A stretch of DNA of 64,000 nucleotides from Sphingobacterium sp. (GTDB lineage Bacteria; Bacteroidota; Bacteroidia; Sphingobacteriales; Sphingobacteriaceae): NCBI GenBank assembly GCA_031286695.1, contig JAITTY010000022.1:124001-188000 (forward strand), given 5' to 3'. The position numbers were made by a program, and so were the translations under genes. Every line of letters begins with the position of its first letter. The first letter of the stretch is position 1. This document shows positions 1 through 8,179 of this stretch, one piece after another. The notes beneath the pieces are model-generated. The model was not told the origin of the DNA and did no database searches. It saw nothing but the letters and a program-made list of their open reading frames with translations.

Positions 1-212
1 AGATCTTTTTCTAGTTTGTCAATAGCTGCTTTTTTCTTGGTATTGCCATTCTCATAAAACTCTTTTAGGGTAACATCGATATATATGATATCTGGTGTTA
101 CTTCTTCTTCTGCACGGCCTACCGTGGATACAAATTCTTTATTAACCATTTGTTGCGCGTTTACTTGAGTCATCAAACCTAAAAAGGCTAGTCCTAATAA
201 TATTTTTTTCAT
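1..212 (-). CDS. SIMPL-domain (DUF541) exported protein, N-terminal fragment
   Basis: Reverse-strand reading frame that starts at an ATG at 210-212 and runs off the left edge, so only the first 70 residues are visible. Residues 1-19 form a signal peptide (MKKILLGLAFLGLMTQVNA), and the mature part begins QQMVNKEFVSTVGRAEEEV. The V-x-T-x-G-x-A-E-x-x-V-x-P-D pattern is how SIMPL/DUF541 proteins begin after their signal. These are periplasmic or outer-membrane proteins of unclear biochemical role. The family call rests on this short stretch. The gene is transcribed away from the cold-shock gene, and the 161 bases between them are AT-rich. Confidence 0.6.
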   Translation of the reverse strand, partial: MKKILLGLAFLGLMTQVNAQQMVNKEFVSTVGRAEEEVTPDIIYIDVTLKEFYENGNTKKKAAIDKLEKD

Positions 213-373
213 ATTTTTTGTCTTAAAGTTTTATAATAATACGATTGCCATTATCGCTTTGCTACAAGATTGGAGCCAAAGTTTACGAAAAAGTTTAACG
301 GATAAAAAAAATAAAAAGGTTAAGATTTTTGATTTTATTTCTATACCTTTAGGGAAATTAATAATATAGTGCC

Positions 374-565
374 ATGCAAGAAGGTAAAGTAAAATTCTTT
401 AATGAGACCAAAGGTTTCGGTTTCATCATCCCTAACTCAGGCGAGAGCGAAATTTTTGTTCACGTTTCTGGATTAGTAGACAAAGTTCGTGAGAATGACA
501 ATGTATCTTACGAAGTTGAACAAGGCCGTAAAGGTCTTAATGCGGTAAATGTAAGAGTTATCTAA
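374..565 (+). CDS. Cold-shock domain protein (CspA family)
   Basis: A 63-residue protein that is a single OB-fold cold-shock domain. The RNP1 motif KGFGFI is at residues 14-19 and the RNP2 motif IFVHVS at 27-32, with aromatic residues at F9, F15, F17 and F28 where the family stacks on single-stranded RNA or DNA. Such proteins act as RNA chaperones in the cytoplasm. It begins MQEGKVKFFN, close to the usual MQ/MKxGTVKFFN start. It stands alone with its own terminator just downstream. Nothing visible says whether it is cold-induced or constitutive. Confidence 0.95.
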   Translation: MQEGKVKFFNETKGFGFIIPNSGESEIFVHVSGLVDKVRENDNVSYEVEQGRKGLNAVNVRVI

Positions 566-590
566 TTAGATTGAAGATATATTTATTGTG

Positions 591-622
591 AAAAAGCCTA
601 TGCGAACAGCATGGGCTTTTTT
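591..622 (+). terminator. Rho-independent terminator of the cold-shock gene
   Basis: A 10-bp stem (AAGCCTATGC with GCATGGGCTT, one G-T pair) closes a 5-base loop and is followed by a run of T. It begins 25 bases after the stop codon. Confidence 0.85.
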
Positions 623-716
623 ATTTTAAAACGAGAGGAGGGCGCCTGTGTGGATTCACTTGCTAAAATAATTTGGACTGATAATTGTAATAGCTTATTA
701 AAAAGATTCAGTGAAG

Positions 717-905
717 ATGAAACGTATTTTAGTATTGGGACTGTCCATTGTTGTTGCTATTTCCATGTCGGCATGTTATTCGACATATCATAGCCATGGG
801 CAGGGTTCAAAAAAGATGCCCCCTGGACAGGCTAAAAAGTATTACGGAGAGCAATCTGCCCGTGATTTCGCTCCAGGACAGCAGAAGAAAAAAAATAGAT
901 ATTAA
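717..905 (+). CDS. Small lipoprotein with MPPGQAKK motif
   Basis: A 62-residue protein. ATG at 717 is preferred to the in-frame GTG at 711 because it gives a clean type II signal peptide (MKRILVLGLSIVVAISMSAC), with the lipobox cysteine at residue 20. The mature part is only about 43 residues, is rich in Gly, Gln and Lys, and contains the motifs MPPGQAKK and APGQQKKK. As I recall, similar tiny Bacteroidota lipoproteins carry the database name 'quinol oxidase subunit 4', for which I see no support here. Function unknown. It sits alone between two terminators. Confidence 0.65.
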   Translation: MKRILVLGLSIVVAISMSACYSTYHSHGQGSKKMPPGQAKKYYGEQSARDFAPGQQKKKNRY

Positions 906-1007
906 TTCTTTTAAGGTTCCATTCGGCGCAGCGGTGTATGATTGCAGTCCATGGAAAATTTCTTTTTGACTGTCATCGACTGGTATAAAGAGGTAGCAAA
1001 AATAGCA

Positions 1008-1047
1008 TAAAAAAAGCTTTCACAAATCTTGTGAAAGCTTTTTTATG
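1008..1047. terminator. Bidirectional terminator between converging genes
   Basis: Perfect hairpin AAAGCTTTCACAA / TTGTGAAAGCTTT with a 3-base loop, A-rich on the left and T-rich on the right. It lies between the small lipoprotein gene (plus) and the DUF805 gene (minus) and can serve both. Confidence 0.85.
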
Positions 1048-1056
1048 GGGTCAAAT

Positions 1057-1545
1057 CTAAGCAAATGGATCTTTATCAGGTGCCGGCGGTATTGGATTTG
1101 ATGGTTGCGAACTTCCAAAAGGATCTTGTGGACGAGGAGAGCCAAAAGGATCTTGGCTTTGGTTAAATGGATGATTCGTGCCATTTTCTATTGCTTTAGG
1201 ATCTGGGCCATATTGATTCGAAGCCTTGTCGCCTTCTAAAACCAATAAGTAGAGCAGATAAATCCATCCAATAAACGGAATCAATACAACTAATATAAAC
1301 CAGCCCGATTTATTGGTATCGTGTAATCTTCTTACTGTAACGGCTAGGCCCGGGATCAGTAGGGCTAAGCTTACTAGACCGGAGACGTAAGTAAATAAGC
1401 TCGCAATTTGCCCTAGTATTGCAAATACCGCACTAATGATAAGATTTGCGAGAAAAAACATCCAATATTCTTTTCGGCGGGCTCTCCCCTCAAAATTTGC
1501 GTAGTTGTCTCGGACAACTTTTAAAAAGGCTTCTTTAAGTTCCAT
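1057..1545 (-). CDS. DUF805 family inner-membrane protein
   Basis: A 162-residue protein from the ATG at 1543-1545. An upstream extension of 33 residues was rejected because the family begins at MELKEAFLKVVRDNYANF. Features in order: the amphipathic start with F-x-G-R-A-R-R-K-E-Y-W (residues 19-29), three to four membrane segments (about 30-110) with the DUF805 signature V-R-R-L-H-D-T-N-K-S-G-W, then a hydrophilic C-terminal tail of about 45 residues. The tail repeats short QDPFGS-type units (QDPFGSP, QDPFGSS, DKDPFA). The family has no established function. The Pro/Asp/Phe repeat tail is variable in the family and probably cytoplasmic. Confidence 0.88.
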   Translation of the reverse strand: MELKEAFLKVVRDNYANFEGRARRKEYWMFFLANLIISAVFAILGQIASLFTYVSGLVSLALLIPGLAVTVRRLHDTNKSGWFILVVLIPFIGWIYLLYLLVLEGDKASNQYGPDPKAIENGTNHPFNQSQDPFGSPRPQDPFGSSQPSNPIPPAPDKDPFA

Positions 1546-1790
1546 ATCTTTTAATACTTTTTTAGGTGAAAATGATGTTAGTAAATCAAATGTTATTTCA
1601 ATTTTGTTACAATAAATGTACCAAGAATTTATCCAAGAGAACAATTATTATAATAGGATAAGTGTTTGGCGGAGTTACAGTTGCTGGTTTGAGCGGCGGG
1701 ATATATATTCATTTGCGCTTCGCTCATTCGCCTTTTTGTATATGACGGTCGAATGGAATTAGCTTTTGAACGGTAAAAGTTGTTGGTGTC

Positions 1791-2513
1791 TTACCTAAAA
1801 ATCTCTTCGAGTATATAGAGCGATTTTATTTCTTTAAAATTTGTGCGATGGAGTCGATAAAAGTCCAATACCTTTTCCAATAAGAACTGCCGGTCCGAGC
1901 TGGTCATTTTGATCTTGTCACAATTTGAATACTCTGATTCGATTAAATTTCTGAAAATTGAAGTGTGCGGTTCCTGCAATACCAGCGGATGTTCAGGAAG
2001 ACTGTTGGAGAATGTCGCTTCATGCAGATTGAAATAGGGTAGGGCCTGTTTTGATTCGGCCGGATAGAATCCGAGAAAACGTGTCAGTTTGATTAAGAAG
2101 ACGAGATGAAAATTGGCTAGATTTAAATGAGTTTCATCCAACCAGCAGATAGAGTGATGGATAAATTCAAAAAGGTAGCTGTCGTTTTCTTGTTCCTTCA
2201 GAATTTTATAGAGTATTTCATTCAGAAAAAGTGCGAGCGAGCTTTTGACAATATCATAAGGGATTTCTTGTAAAGCAGGAACTTGACGAGCTTCGGAAAT
2301 CCGTTGCAGCGAACCATTGTCTTTGTGAGTGGCGACAATTTCAAGTAAATGTAAGGGTTGGAGAATATTGGCCTTGATCTTCGCTTTAGGCTTCCTTGCT
2401 CCAGTAATAAGATAGGATTGCATACCAAATACTTCTGTGTATATCTGTGCAACAAGACTGCTTTCCGAATAGTTGGTTGTTTTTAAGACTATACCTCTAG
2501 TTTTATTGAGCAT
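1791..2513 (-). CDS. recO: DNA repair protein RecO
   Basis: A 240-residue protein from the ATG at 2511-2513. The open frame extends 20 residues upstream with a lysine-rich stretch that is not RecO-like. The N-terminus (MLNKTRGIVLKTTNYSESS) is the RecO OB-fold start, followed by an all-helical C-terminal region of the usual length. RecO loads RecA onto SSB-coated single-stranded DNA with RecR and anneals complementary strands. I do not see the four zinc-binding cysteines found in some bacterial RecO proteins, which is common in Bacteroidota. Its start overlaps the end of the upstream membrane-protein gene by 11 bases, which suggests translational coupling. Confidence 0.92.
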   Translation of the reverse strand: MLNKTRGIVLKTTNYSESSLVAQIYTEVFGMQSYLITGARKPKAKIKANILQPLHLLEIVATHKDNGSLQRISEARQVPALQEIPYDIVKSSLALFLNEILYKILKEQENDSYLFEFIHHSICWLDETHLNLANFHLVFLIKLTRFLGFYPAESKQALPYFNLHEATFSNSLPEHPLVLQEPHTSIFRNLIESEYSNCDKIKMTSSDRQFLLEKVLDFYRLHRTNFKEIKSLYILEEIFR

Positions 2514-2748
2514 CTCCTTCTTTTTCTTTTTTATGAGCTTCTTCACGCATCTCAATAATGGCATTTCGGTCAACTTTACGAATCATGCGATAGATTAAAG
2601 TCAGGACACCGATACTAAATGTGATAACTCCGACCAGCATAGCGAGTTTATACCAATTAGAACGCTGTTCCATAAGGTAATATCCCAAGATGACCAGCAG
2701 AACACCGATGATTATTTCCCTTAGACCCTTGCGAAGATATTTGTTCAT
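2503..2748 (-). CDS. Small two-span membrane protein upstream of recO
   Basis: An 81-residue protein from the ATG at 2746-2748 (MNKYLRKGLREIIIGVLLVI). Residues upstream in the open frame look untranslated. It has two hydrophobic segments, about 10-27 (IIIGVLLVILGYYLME) and 34-54 (LAMLVGVITFSIGVLTLIY), then a charged tail rich in Glu and Lys. No family recognised. The 11-base overlap with recO implies one transcript, but there is no known functional link between such a protein and recombination repair. Confidence 0.7.
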   Translation of the reverse strand: MNKYLRKGLREIIIGVLLVILGYYLMEQRSNWYKLAMLVGVITFSIGVLTLIYRMIRKVDRNAIIEMREEAHKKEKEGDAQ

Positions 2749-2869
2749 AAATGTGAATTGTTGAAAACTATTTTTCTTTACAAAGCAAATATAATACAAT
2801 AAAATCCTTTATTTTTGCCATTACCATTCCTGTGCAGAACTATTTTTAAAAATAATTCCCATTATCTTG

Positions 2870-2925
2870 TTGCTTATCCAAAAAAAAATATAGATATTTG
2901 CAAACTCTTTGCAGAGAGTGCAAAG
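2870..2925 (+). promoter_or_regulatory. Candidate rpmB promoter and leader hairpin
   Basis: A -33 TTG (2870-2872), a 20-base spacer and GATATTTG (2893-2900) match the Bacteroidota pattern TTG-N19-23-TAnnTTTG except for the first base. Just downstream is a perfect inverted repeat CTTTGCA-GAGAG-TGCAAAG (2907-2925), which would lie at the start of the rpmB-rpmG-DUF4295 mRNA. It could be an mRNA-stabilising or ribosomal-protein leader structure. The promoter match is good; the hairpin's role is inference. Confidence 0.5.
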
Positions 2926-2965
2926 GATTAACATATTGTAATAAAGACAACAAAAAAATAATATC

Positions 2966-3199
2966 ATGTCAAGAATTTGTGATTTAACAGGCAAAGCGGC
3001 GTTAACAGGAAATAACGTTTCTCACTCAAACGTTAAAACTAAACGTAAATTCTATCCAAATTTACAAACTAAACGTTTTTACATTCCAGAAGAAGATCGT
3101 TGGATTACGTTGAAAGTATCTACTTCTGCTATCAAGACTATCAACAAGAACGGGATTACAGCAGCGATCAATAAATTTATCGTTAAAGGGTCAATCTAA
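2966..3199 (+). CDS. rpmB: 50S ribosomal protein L28
   Basis: A 77-residue protein, full length for L28. It begins MSRICDLTGKAALTGNNVSH, the family's N-terminal pattern, and contains the basic core KTKRKFYPNLQTKRF. It is part of the large ribosomal subunit. First gene of a conserved Bacteroidota run: rpmB, rpmG, a DUF4295 gene, ftsY and rimO. Only one cysteine is present (C5), so this is the zinc-free form. Confidence 0.97.
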   Translation: MSRICDLTGKAALTGNNVSHSNVKTKRKFYPNLQTKRFYIPEEDRWITLKVSTSAIKTINKNGITAAINKFIVKGSI

Positions 3200-3275
3200 T
3201 TGATTGTCGCGCCTGTTACATTAAGATTATTCATGAATTTCAATCCTATAATAGGATTCAAAATAAAGTAAAACA

Positions 3276-3458
3276 ATGGCTAAAAAAGGAAATAGAGTAC
3301 AAGTTATCTTAGAATGTACTGAACACAAAGAAAGTGGTCTTCCGGGAATGTCTCGTTACATCACTACTAAAAACAAAAAGAACACAACTGAGCGTTTGGA
3401 ATTGAAAAAATTCAACCCAGTATTGAGAAAAGTTACTGTTCATAAAGAAATTAAGTAA
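3276..3458 (+). CDS. rpmG: 50S ribosomal protein L33, zinc-free form
   Basis: A 60-residue L33, starting MAKKGNRVQVILECTEHKES and ending with the KKFNPVLRKVTVHKEIK block. L33 sits near the E site of the large subunit. Zinc-binding L33 has two CxxC pairs. Here only C14 remains, so this is the C-minus type that needs no zinc. It lies 76 bases after rpmB and 51 before the DUF4295 gene, apparently on one transcript. Confidence 0.96.
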   Translation: MAKKGNRVQVILECTEHKESGLPGMSRYITTKNKKNTTERLELKKFNPVLRKVTVHKEIK

Positions 3459-3509
3459 GTCACACATCTTGGCGCTCGAAAGAGGGGCTAAGTAAAATAT
3501 TAATATACC

Positions 3510-3671
3510 ATGGCAAAGAAAGCAGTTGCATCGTTACAAAAAGGTGGCGGTAAAGAATTTACAAAGGTTATTATTACTACTAAATCTGCAAAAACTGGCG
3601 CGTATACTTTCAAAGAAGGTATGGTTCACAACGATAAAGTGAAAGACGTCGTTGCAGCAGCTCAAAAATAA
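3510..3671 (+). CDS. DUF4295 small basic protein
   Basis: A 53-residue gene: MAKKAVASLQKGGGKEFTKV at the start, then a short domain ending KVKDVVAAAQK. Its place directly after rpmB-rpmG and its size, basic start and MAKK beginning match DUF4295, a family restricted to Bacteroidota that always seems to travel with L28 and L33. By position and charge it is probably ribosome-associated, but that is inference. A strong terminator follows. Confidence 0.9.
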   Translation: MAKKAVASLQKGGGKEFTKVIITTKSAKTGAYTFKEGMVHNDKVKDVVAAAQK

Positions 3672-3725
3672 CTAGTAGCATTTTCCTTTTTTAAAGTTTT
3701 TCTTTAAAAAGAATTCGATAAAAAT

Positions 3726-3762
3726 AGCCGTTTTGGTATCCTACCGAAAGGGCTTTTTTTTT
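3726..3762 (+). terminator. Terminator after the ribosomal protein operon
   Basis: A 13-position stem starting AGCCGTTTTGGTA and closing TACCGAAAGGGCT (one G-G mismatch, one G-T pair), 3-base loop, followed by nine T. It separates the ribosomal genes from ftsY, whose ATG is 47 bases further on. Some read-through into ftsY is possible. Confidence 0.88.
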
Positions 3763-3809
3763 GAGGACATTTGTTTATATTTGAACATCAATTTTCACTA
3801 CTACACTCC

Positions 3810-4772
3810 ATGGGATTATTTGATTTTTTTAAGAAAAAACCACAAACACAAGAAGAAGAACAGGCCTTAGATAAAGGTTTGGAAAAAACAAAAGAAGGAT
3901 TTCTTTCCAAAATAACAAAAGCAGTCGTCGGTAAGTCAACAGTCGATGATGATGTATTGGATAATTTGGAAGAGGTTTTGGTTACTTCTGATGTAGGGGT
4001 TACAACTACTTTAAAGATCATTGATCGCATACAAGCTCGCGTAGCCCGCGATAAATATGTCTCTACTTCCGAATTAAACGGCCTGCTGAAAGAGGAGATT
4101 CAAACCTTATTGGCAGAAAATAACAGTGCTGATTTCGAGAATTTCAATTACGGCGATCATAAACCATATGTCATTATGGTTGTTGGTGTTAACGGAGTCG
4201 GTAAAACGACCACCATTGGCAAGCTCGCTCATCAGCTTAAACAAGCTGGAAGTAAAGTGGTGCTGGGCGCGGCAGATACCTTTCGCGCAGCGGCGGTTGA
4301 TCAGCTTAAATTATGGGGAGAGCGTGTGGGGGTACGTGTCGTTGCTCAGGCAATGGGATCGGATCCTGCTTCAGTAGCCTATGATACTGTAAAATCGGCG
4401 GTGGCAAATGGAGAAGACGTGTGTATCATTGATACCGCAGGCCGTTTGCACAATAAGGTTGGGCTAATGAATGAGCTCACTAAGATCAAAAATGTGATGC
4501 AGAAGGTTGTTCCTGGTGCACCACATGAAATCTTGTTGGTCTTGGATGCATCGACAGGGCAAAACGCCATTGAGCAATGTACTCAATTTACACAGGCAAC
4601 CGATGTGAACGCTTTAGCATTGACTAAACTCGATGGAACGGCTAAGGGTGGGGTGGTTATTGGTATATCTGATCAATTTAAGATCCCGGTGAAATATATT
4701 GGTGTAGGAGAGAAAATTGGTGATCTTCAGTTGTTTAACAAAAAGGAATTTGTCGACTCCCTTTTCAAATAG
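3810..4772 (+). CDS. ftsY: Signal recognition particle receptor FtsY
   Basis: A 320-residue SRP-type GTPase starting at MGLFDFFKKKP; the 13 residues upstream in the open frame are not family-like. Domains: short N-terminal amphipathic helix, N domain (about 25-110), G domain with GVNGVGKTT (G1), DTFRAAA, DTAGR (G3), TKLDGTAKGG (G4/G5). It lacks the long acidic A domain of E. coli FtsY, as is common outside Proteobacteria. It docks ribosome-SRP complexes at the inner membrane. rimO follows after 18 bases, so the two are probably co-transcribed. Confidence 0.97.
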   Translation: MGLFDFFKKKPQTQEEEQALDKGLEKTKEGFLSKITKAVVGKSTVDDDVLDNLEEVLVTSDVGVTTTLKIIDRIQARVARDKYVSTSELNGLLKEEIQTLLAENNSADFENFNYGDHKPYVIMVVGVNGVGKTTTIGKLAHQLKQAGSKVVLGAADTFRAAAVDQLKLWGERVGVRVVAQAMGSDPASVAYDTVKSAVANGEDVCIIDTAGRLHNKVGLMNELTKIKNVMQKVVPGAPHEILLVLDASTGQNAIEQCTQFTQATDVNALALTKLDGTAKGGVVIGISDQFKIPVKYIGVGEKIGDLQLFNKKEFVDSLFK

Positions 4773-4790
4773 AGTCTACCGTCTAATCAT

Positions 4791-6128
4791 ATGAAGACAA
4801 AATACGCGAAACCAGCCCCTTTGATTAATAAACCACGTGTCAATGTGGTAACATTGGGCTGTTCGAAAAATATTCACGATAGTGAAGTGCTGATGGGCCA
4901 GTTAAAGGGCAATCAGATGGAAGTCGTACATGAAGCATCCAATATACAGGCAAATGATATTGTTGTAATCAATACTTGCGGTTTTATTGATAATGCCAAA
5001 CAGGAATCAATTGATGCGATCTTACAATATTCGGATCTAAAAGAGCAGGGTAAAATCAATAAAGTGATCGTTACAGGCTGTCTTTCTGAACGATATAAGC
5101 CAGAGTTACAGTCTGAAATCCCCAATGTTGATGCCTTTTTCGGTACGAATGATTTGCCGGATCTGTTGTCATCCATTGGAGCTGATTATCGACACGAGTT
5201 GTTGGGTGAGCGCTTATTGACAACACCTTCGCATTTTTCTTATTTTAAGATTGCCGAAGGGTGTAACCGCCCCTGTTCTTTTTGTGCAATTCCCCTGATG
5301 CGTGGTAAACACGTTTCTAAATCCATAGACGATCTTGTGAAAGAAGCAAAATTTCTCGCGTCGAACGGTACGAAAGAATTGATTCTGATTGCACAAGACC
5401 TGACCTATTATGGCTTAGATATCTATGGAAAACGCAATCTTTCCGATTTAATGCGCCATTTGTCAGATGTTGATGGTATCGAATGGATCAGACTGCAGTA
5501 TGCCTATCCTTCGGGCTTCCCAATGGATATTTTGGATGCAATGAACGAACGTTCGAATATCTGTAATTACTTGGATATGCCATTGCAACATATTTCTGAT
5601 CCAATGCTGAAGTCTATGCGAAGAGGTACAACAAAACAAAAACAGATCGATCTTGTCAAAGCGATACGTGATAAAGTTCCGGATATCGCATTGCGTACAA
5701 CCCTTATCTGTGGATACCCAGGAGAGACGGAGCAAGACTTCCAGGAAATGTTGGAATGGGTGGAAGAAACGCGTTTTGACCGATTGGGATGCTTTACCTA
5801 TTCTCACGAAGAAAAAACGCATGCGCATTCATTGGAAGACGATGTGCCGCAAGAAATAAAAGAAGAGCGTGTAGAAGCGATTATGGAGGTGCAGCAAGGC
5901 ATTTCTTATGAAATCAATCAGTCAAAAGTGGGTAACACGTATAAAGTATTGGTTGATCGCGTTGACGGTGACTATTTTATTGGCCGCACAGAATACGATT
6001 CTCCAGAAGTCGACAATGAGGTTTTGATTCCGGCTGCAGACTCTTATGCACGTATCGGTGATTTTGTTCAGGTGAAAATCGACCGCGCTGAAGATTTCGA
6101 TTTATATGGCGAGATTGTAAGAAAATAA
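4791..6128 (+). CDS. rimO: Ribosomal protein S12 methylthiotransferase RimO
   Basis: A 445-residue radical SAM enzyme that methylthiolates an aspartate of ribosomal protein S12. N-terminal MTTase domain with three iron-sulfur cysteines (C24 in TLGCSKN, C63 in NTCGF, C97 in VTGCLSERY); radical SAM CxxxCxxC at C158, C162 and C165 (CNRPCSFC); C-terminal TRAM domain (about 380-445). All cluster ligands are present. TLGCSKN and the length point to RimO rather than MiaB. It lies 18 bases after ftsY and ends in a strong terminator. Confidence 0.96.
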   Translation: MKTKYAKPAPLINKPRVNVVTLGCSKNIHDSEVLMGQLKGNQMEVVHEASNIQANDIVVINTCGFIDNAKQESIDAILQYSDLKEQGKINKVIVTGCLSERYKPELQSEIPNVDAFFGTNDLPDLLSSIGADYRHELLGERLLTTPSHFSYFKIAEGCNRPCSFCAIPLMRGKHVSKSIDDLVKEAKFLASNGTKELILIAQDLTYYGLDIYGKRNLSDLMRHLSDVDGIEWIRLQYAYPSGFPMDILDAMNERSNICNYLDMPLQHISDPMLKSMRRGTTKQKQIDLVKAIRDKVPDIALRTTLICGYPGETEQDFQEMLEWVEETRFDRLGCFTYSHEEKTHAHSLEDDVPQEIKEERVEAIMEVQQGISYEINQSKVGNTYKVLVDRVDGDYFIGRTEYDSPEVDNEVLIPAADSYARIGDFVQVKIDRAEDFDLYGEIVRK

Positions 6129-6158
6129 ACGTAGCATTTATAAATGATACGAAAAGAG

Positions 6159-6194
6159 ACGGGGCTTCTTATACAGGGAACCCCGTTTTTTTTT
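6159..6194 (+). terminator. Terminator after rimO
   Basis: Stem ACGGGG / CCCCGT around a 16-base loop, followed by a run of eight to nine T. Confidence 0.8.
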
Positions 6195-6252
6195 CTGAAA
6201 GCATCTGATTTTATTGGCCAAAAGGAGCCTTTTTTCGCTTTCATTGCTGTTG
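6195..6252 (-). repeat. Diverged repeat, copy A (pairs with 8180-8237)
   Basis: 58 bases that match 8180-8237 at 44 positions with no gaps. Both copies sit directly after a terminator hairpin, before and after bshC. Read on the minus strand, both encode a similar peptide: copy A MKAKKGSFWPIKSDAF, copy B MKTKEGSFGPITSDTF. The conserved Gly, Ser, Phe and Asp codons differ only at third positions. It could be a short conserved peptide, a decayed gene or a dispersed intergenic element. Confidence 0.6.
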
Positions 6253-6564
6253 GGGGCTGCGAAGTCATGAAGGTTTTTACGCAATTGTCAGTAAAATGAT
6301 ATAATTTAAAAGCAGGACCAGCTTTTTGTGAAAATTCACTATTTTGCCAAGGCAAAAAACAAATTTGTAAACTTATATGCTCTTTAATAACCATGGCTCC
6401 GTTAACATCAGATTAGTGAACCCAGTTCGTTTCATTGTGGTTCCATCTTTTTGATTAATGACTTACAGGGCGGCTAATTCTGGATGGTTTGTCATATCGT
6501 GTTTGTTGCCAGAGAGATTTTAGTTATGCAATTAAGAATAGAAAATGATTAATGATACTTGCAG
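6253..6564. other. Intergenic region before bshC
   Basis: About 310 bases between repeat copy A and the bshC start. I find no convincing gene, RNA structure or strict TAnnTTTG promoter. A minus-strand open frame (6068-6394) covers part of it but is mostly antisense to the end of rimO and includes the repeat. The bases just before bshC are AT-rich without a clear ribosome binding site. Confidence 0.5.
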
Positions 6565-8154
6565 ATGAAAGCAACTTATATAGAATATAGTGAAACAAAT
6601 AGCTTCTCTAAGACTTTATTGGCCTATCTGGCGCATGATGAAGCCTTAAAACCTTTTGTTGGAAACTGGCCCACTTGGGCTGGCTTTGAAAAGCAGGTGA
6701 TTGAAAAGAAGACTTTTGCTCACCGAAAAATTCTTGTGGAGCGGCTTAAAAAGCAATATGCCGAACTATTAAAAGATTCTCCGGCAGTTGCTGCCAATAT
6801 AGAGCTGTTATTGGACCAGAATTCCTATACGATAACTACGGGGCATCAGCTTAATATTTTTACGGGGCCTTTATATTTTATTTTCAAGATCATGACCGCT
6901 ATACGGCTGTCTGAAGATTTACAGGCCAAACACCCGGATAAAAATTTTATTCCCGTGTATTGGATGGCAACCGAGGATCATGATTTTGAGGAAATCAACC
7001 ATACAAAAGTTTTTGGCAAGAAAATCGGCTGGGATACACCTGCGGTATCTGCTACAGGGCGAATGGATACGGCGACAATTGTTGATGCCGTAAAACAGTA
7101 TACGAATATTTTAGGGCTTTCCGAAAATTCTGCTAAACTTACCCGTGTTGTGGAAGAAGCCTATTTAAAGCATGATCGACTGGCGGATGCAACACGGTAT
7201 ATGGTCAATGAACTGTTTAAATCCTATGGTCTTGTGATCATCGATGCGGATGACAGAGAGTTGAAAAATCTTTTCAAACCAATTATTAAAGAAGATATCT
7301 TAACTGAAAAAAGCTTTAAAGCAATAGAAGCGAGGTCGGAGGAGCTGGAAGCCAACGGTTTCTCTACGCAGGTGCATGCTAGGGAGATTAATTTTTTTTA
7401 TTTGACGGACGAATTTAGAGAGCGTCTGGTGCTGGCTGCTGACGGCCGATACGAAGTATTGCATCAAAATATATATTTTACCCGAGCGGAGCTGGAACAG
7501 GAGATCGAGCGTTATCCGGAGCGTTTCAGTCCTAATGTGGTGATGCGGCCGATGTACCAGGAGATTATACTTCCGAATCTTGCGTACATTGGAGGTGGAG
7601 CTGAGATGGTCTATTGGATGCAGTTGAAGTCCAACTTTGACCAATATCACATCGATTTTCCGATTTTGATACCGCGCAATTCTGCTATGATAACTGAGGA
7701 CAACGTTGCAGCGAAGTTGTTTCGTGTTGACCTTACATTTAAGAGTATCTTCCGGCCGGCAGAGGTACTAAAAAAAGAATATGTTCGTCGCCATACGAAA
7801 GAGCGTCTAAATCTCAATGACGAATGGATGGAACTGAATGCTATTTTTGGTAAAATAAAGTTGCGAACACATAAGATTGATCCAAGTTTGGGGCCTAGCA
7901 CTGAAGCTGTAAAAGCACGGTTAAAGAAAGCGATCAATAATTTGGAGAAAAAACTAATGAAAGCTGAAAAGCGCAACCATCAACATGCTCTAACGGATAT
8001 TGATAATGTAAAGGAAAAGCTCTTTCCTGGTGGAGGGCTGCAGGAGCGCTCTGAAAATTTCGCTTTACTTTATGTCAAATATGGTGATAGCCTCTTTAGA
8101 GATCTTTACAAGTACTTTAATCCATTGGATTTTAAGTTTACGATTTTATATTAG
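6565..8154 (+). CDS. bshC: Bacillithiol biosynthesis cysteine-adding enzyme BshC
   Basis: A 529-residue protein starting at ATG 6565; a TTG six bases earlier is less likely. It has the BshC features: YIEYSETNSFSKTLLAYL near the start, TTGHQLNIFTGPLYFIFK (about residues 92-109), YWMATEDHDFEEINHT, and the C-terminal coiled coil (about 430-485) before the family ending FNPLDFKFTILY. It is thought to join cysteine to GlcN-malate in the last step of bacillithiol synthesis, though activity has been hard to show in vitro. No bshA or bshB is in the window. It stands alone, bounded by the two repeat copies. Confidence 0.93.
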   Translation: MKATYIEYSETNSFSKTLLAYLAHDEALKPFVGNWPTWAGFEKQVIEKKTFAHRKILVERLKKQYAELLKDSPAVAANIELLLDQNSYTITTGHQLNIFTGPLYFIFKIMTAIRLSEDLQAKHPDKNFIPVYWMATEDHDFEEINHTKVFGKKIGWDTPAVSATGRMDTATIVDAVKQYTNILGLSENSAKLTRVVEEAYLKHDRLADATRYMVNELFKSYGLVIIDADDRELKNLFKPIIKEDILTEKSFKAIEARSEELEANGFSTQVHAREINFFYLTDEFRERLVLAADGRYEVLHQNIYFTRAELEQEIERYPERFSPNVVMRPMYQEIILPNLAYIGGGAEMVYWMQLKSNFDQYHIDFPILIPRNSAMITEDNVAAKLFRVDLTFKSIFRPAEVLKKEYVRRHTKERLNLNDEWMELNAIFGKIKLRTHKIDPSLGPSTEAVKARLKKAINNLEKKLMKAEKRNHQHALTDIDNVKEKLFPGGGLQERSENFALLYVKYGDSLFRDLYKYFNPLDFKFTILY

Positions 8155-8179
8155 AAAGTCAGCTTCGGCTGACTTTTTT
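8155..8179 (+). terminator. Terminator after bshC with TTCG loop
   Basis: Perfect stem AAGTCAGC / GCTGACTT closed by a TTCG tetraloop and followed by six T. It begins immediately after the bshC stop codon. Confidence 0.9.

Noticed and set aside
611..969. Open frames 611-793 and 748-969 on the plus strand
   Set aside because: They overlap the small lipoprotein in other frames, start inside a terminator or inside the gene, and show no protein-like pattern.
3680..3712. Hairpin CTTTTTTAAAG / CTTTAAAAAG after the DUF4295 gene
   Set aside because: It is made only of A/T-rich pairs and is weak; the strong terminator at 3726-3762 explains the end of the operon.
6068..6394. Minus-strand open frame of 108 codons
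   Set aside because: It is largely antisense to the end of rimO and runs through the rimO terminator. Only the inner 16-codon part shared with 8180-8237 looks interesting, and that is reported as a repeat.
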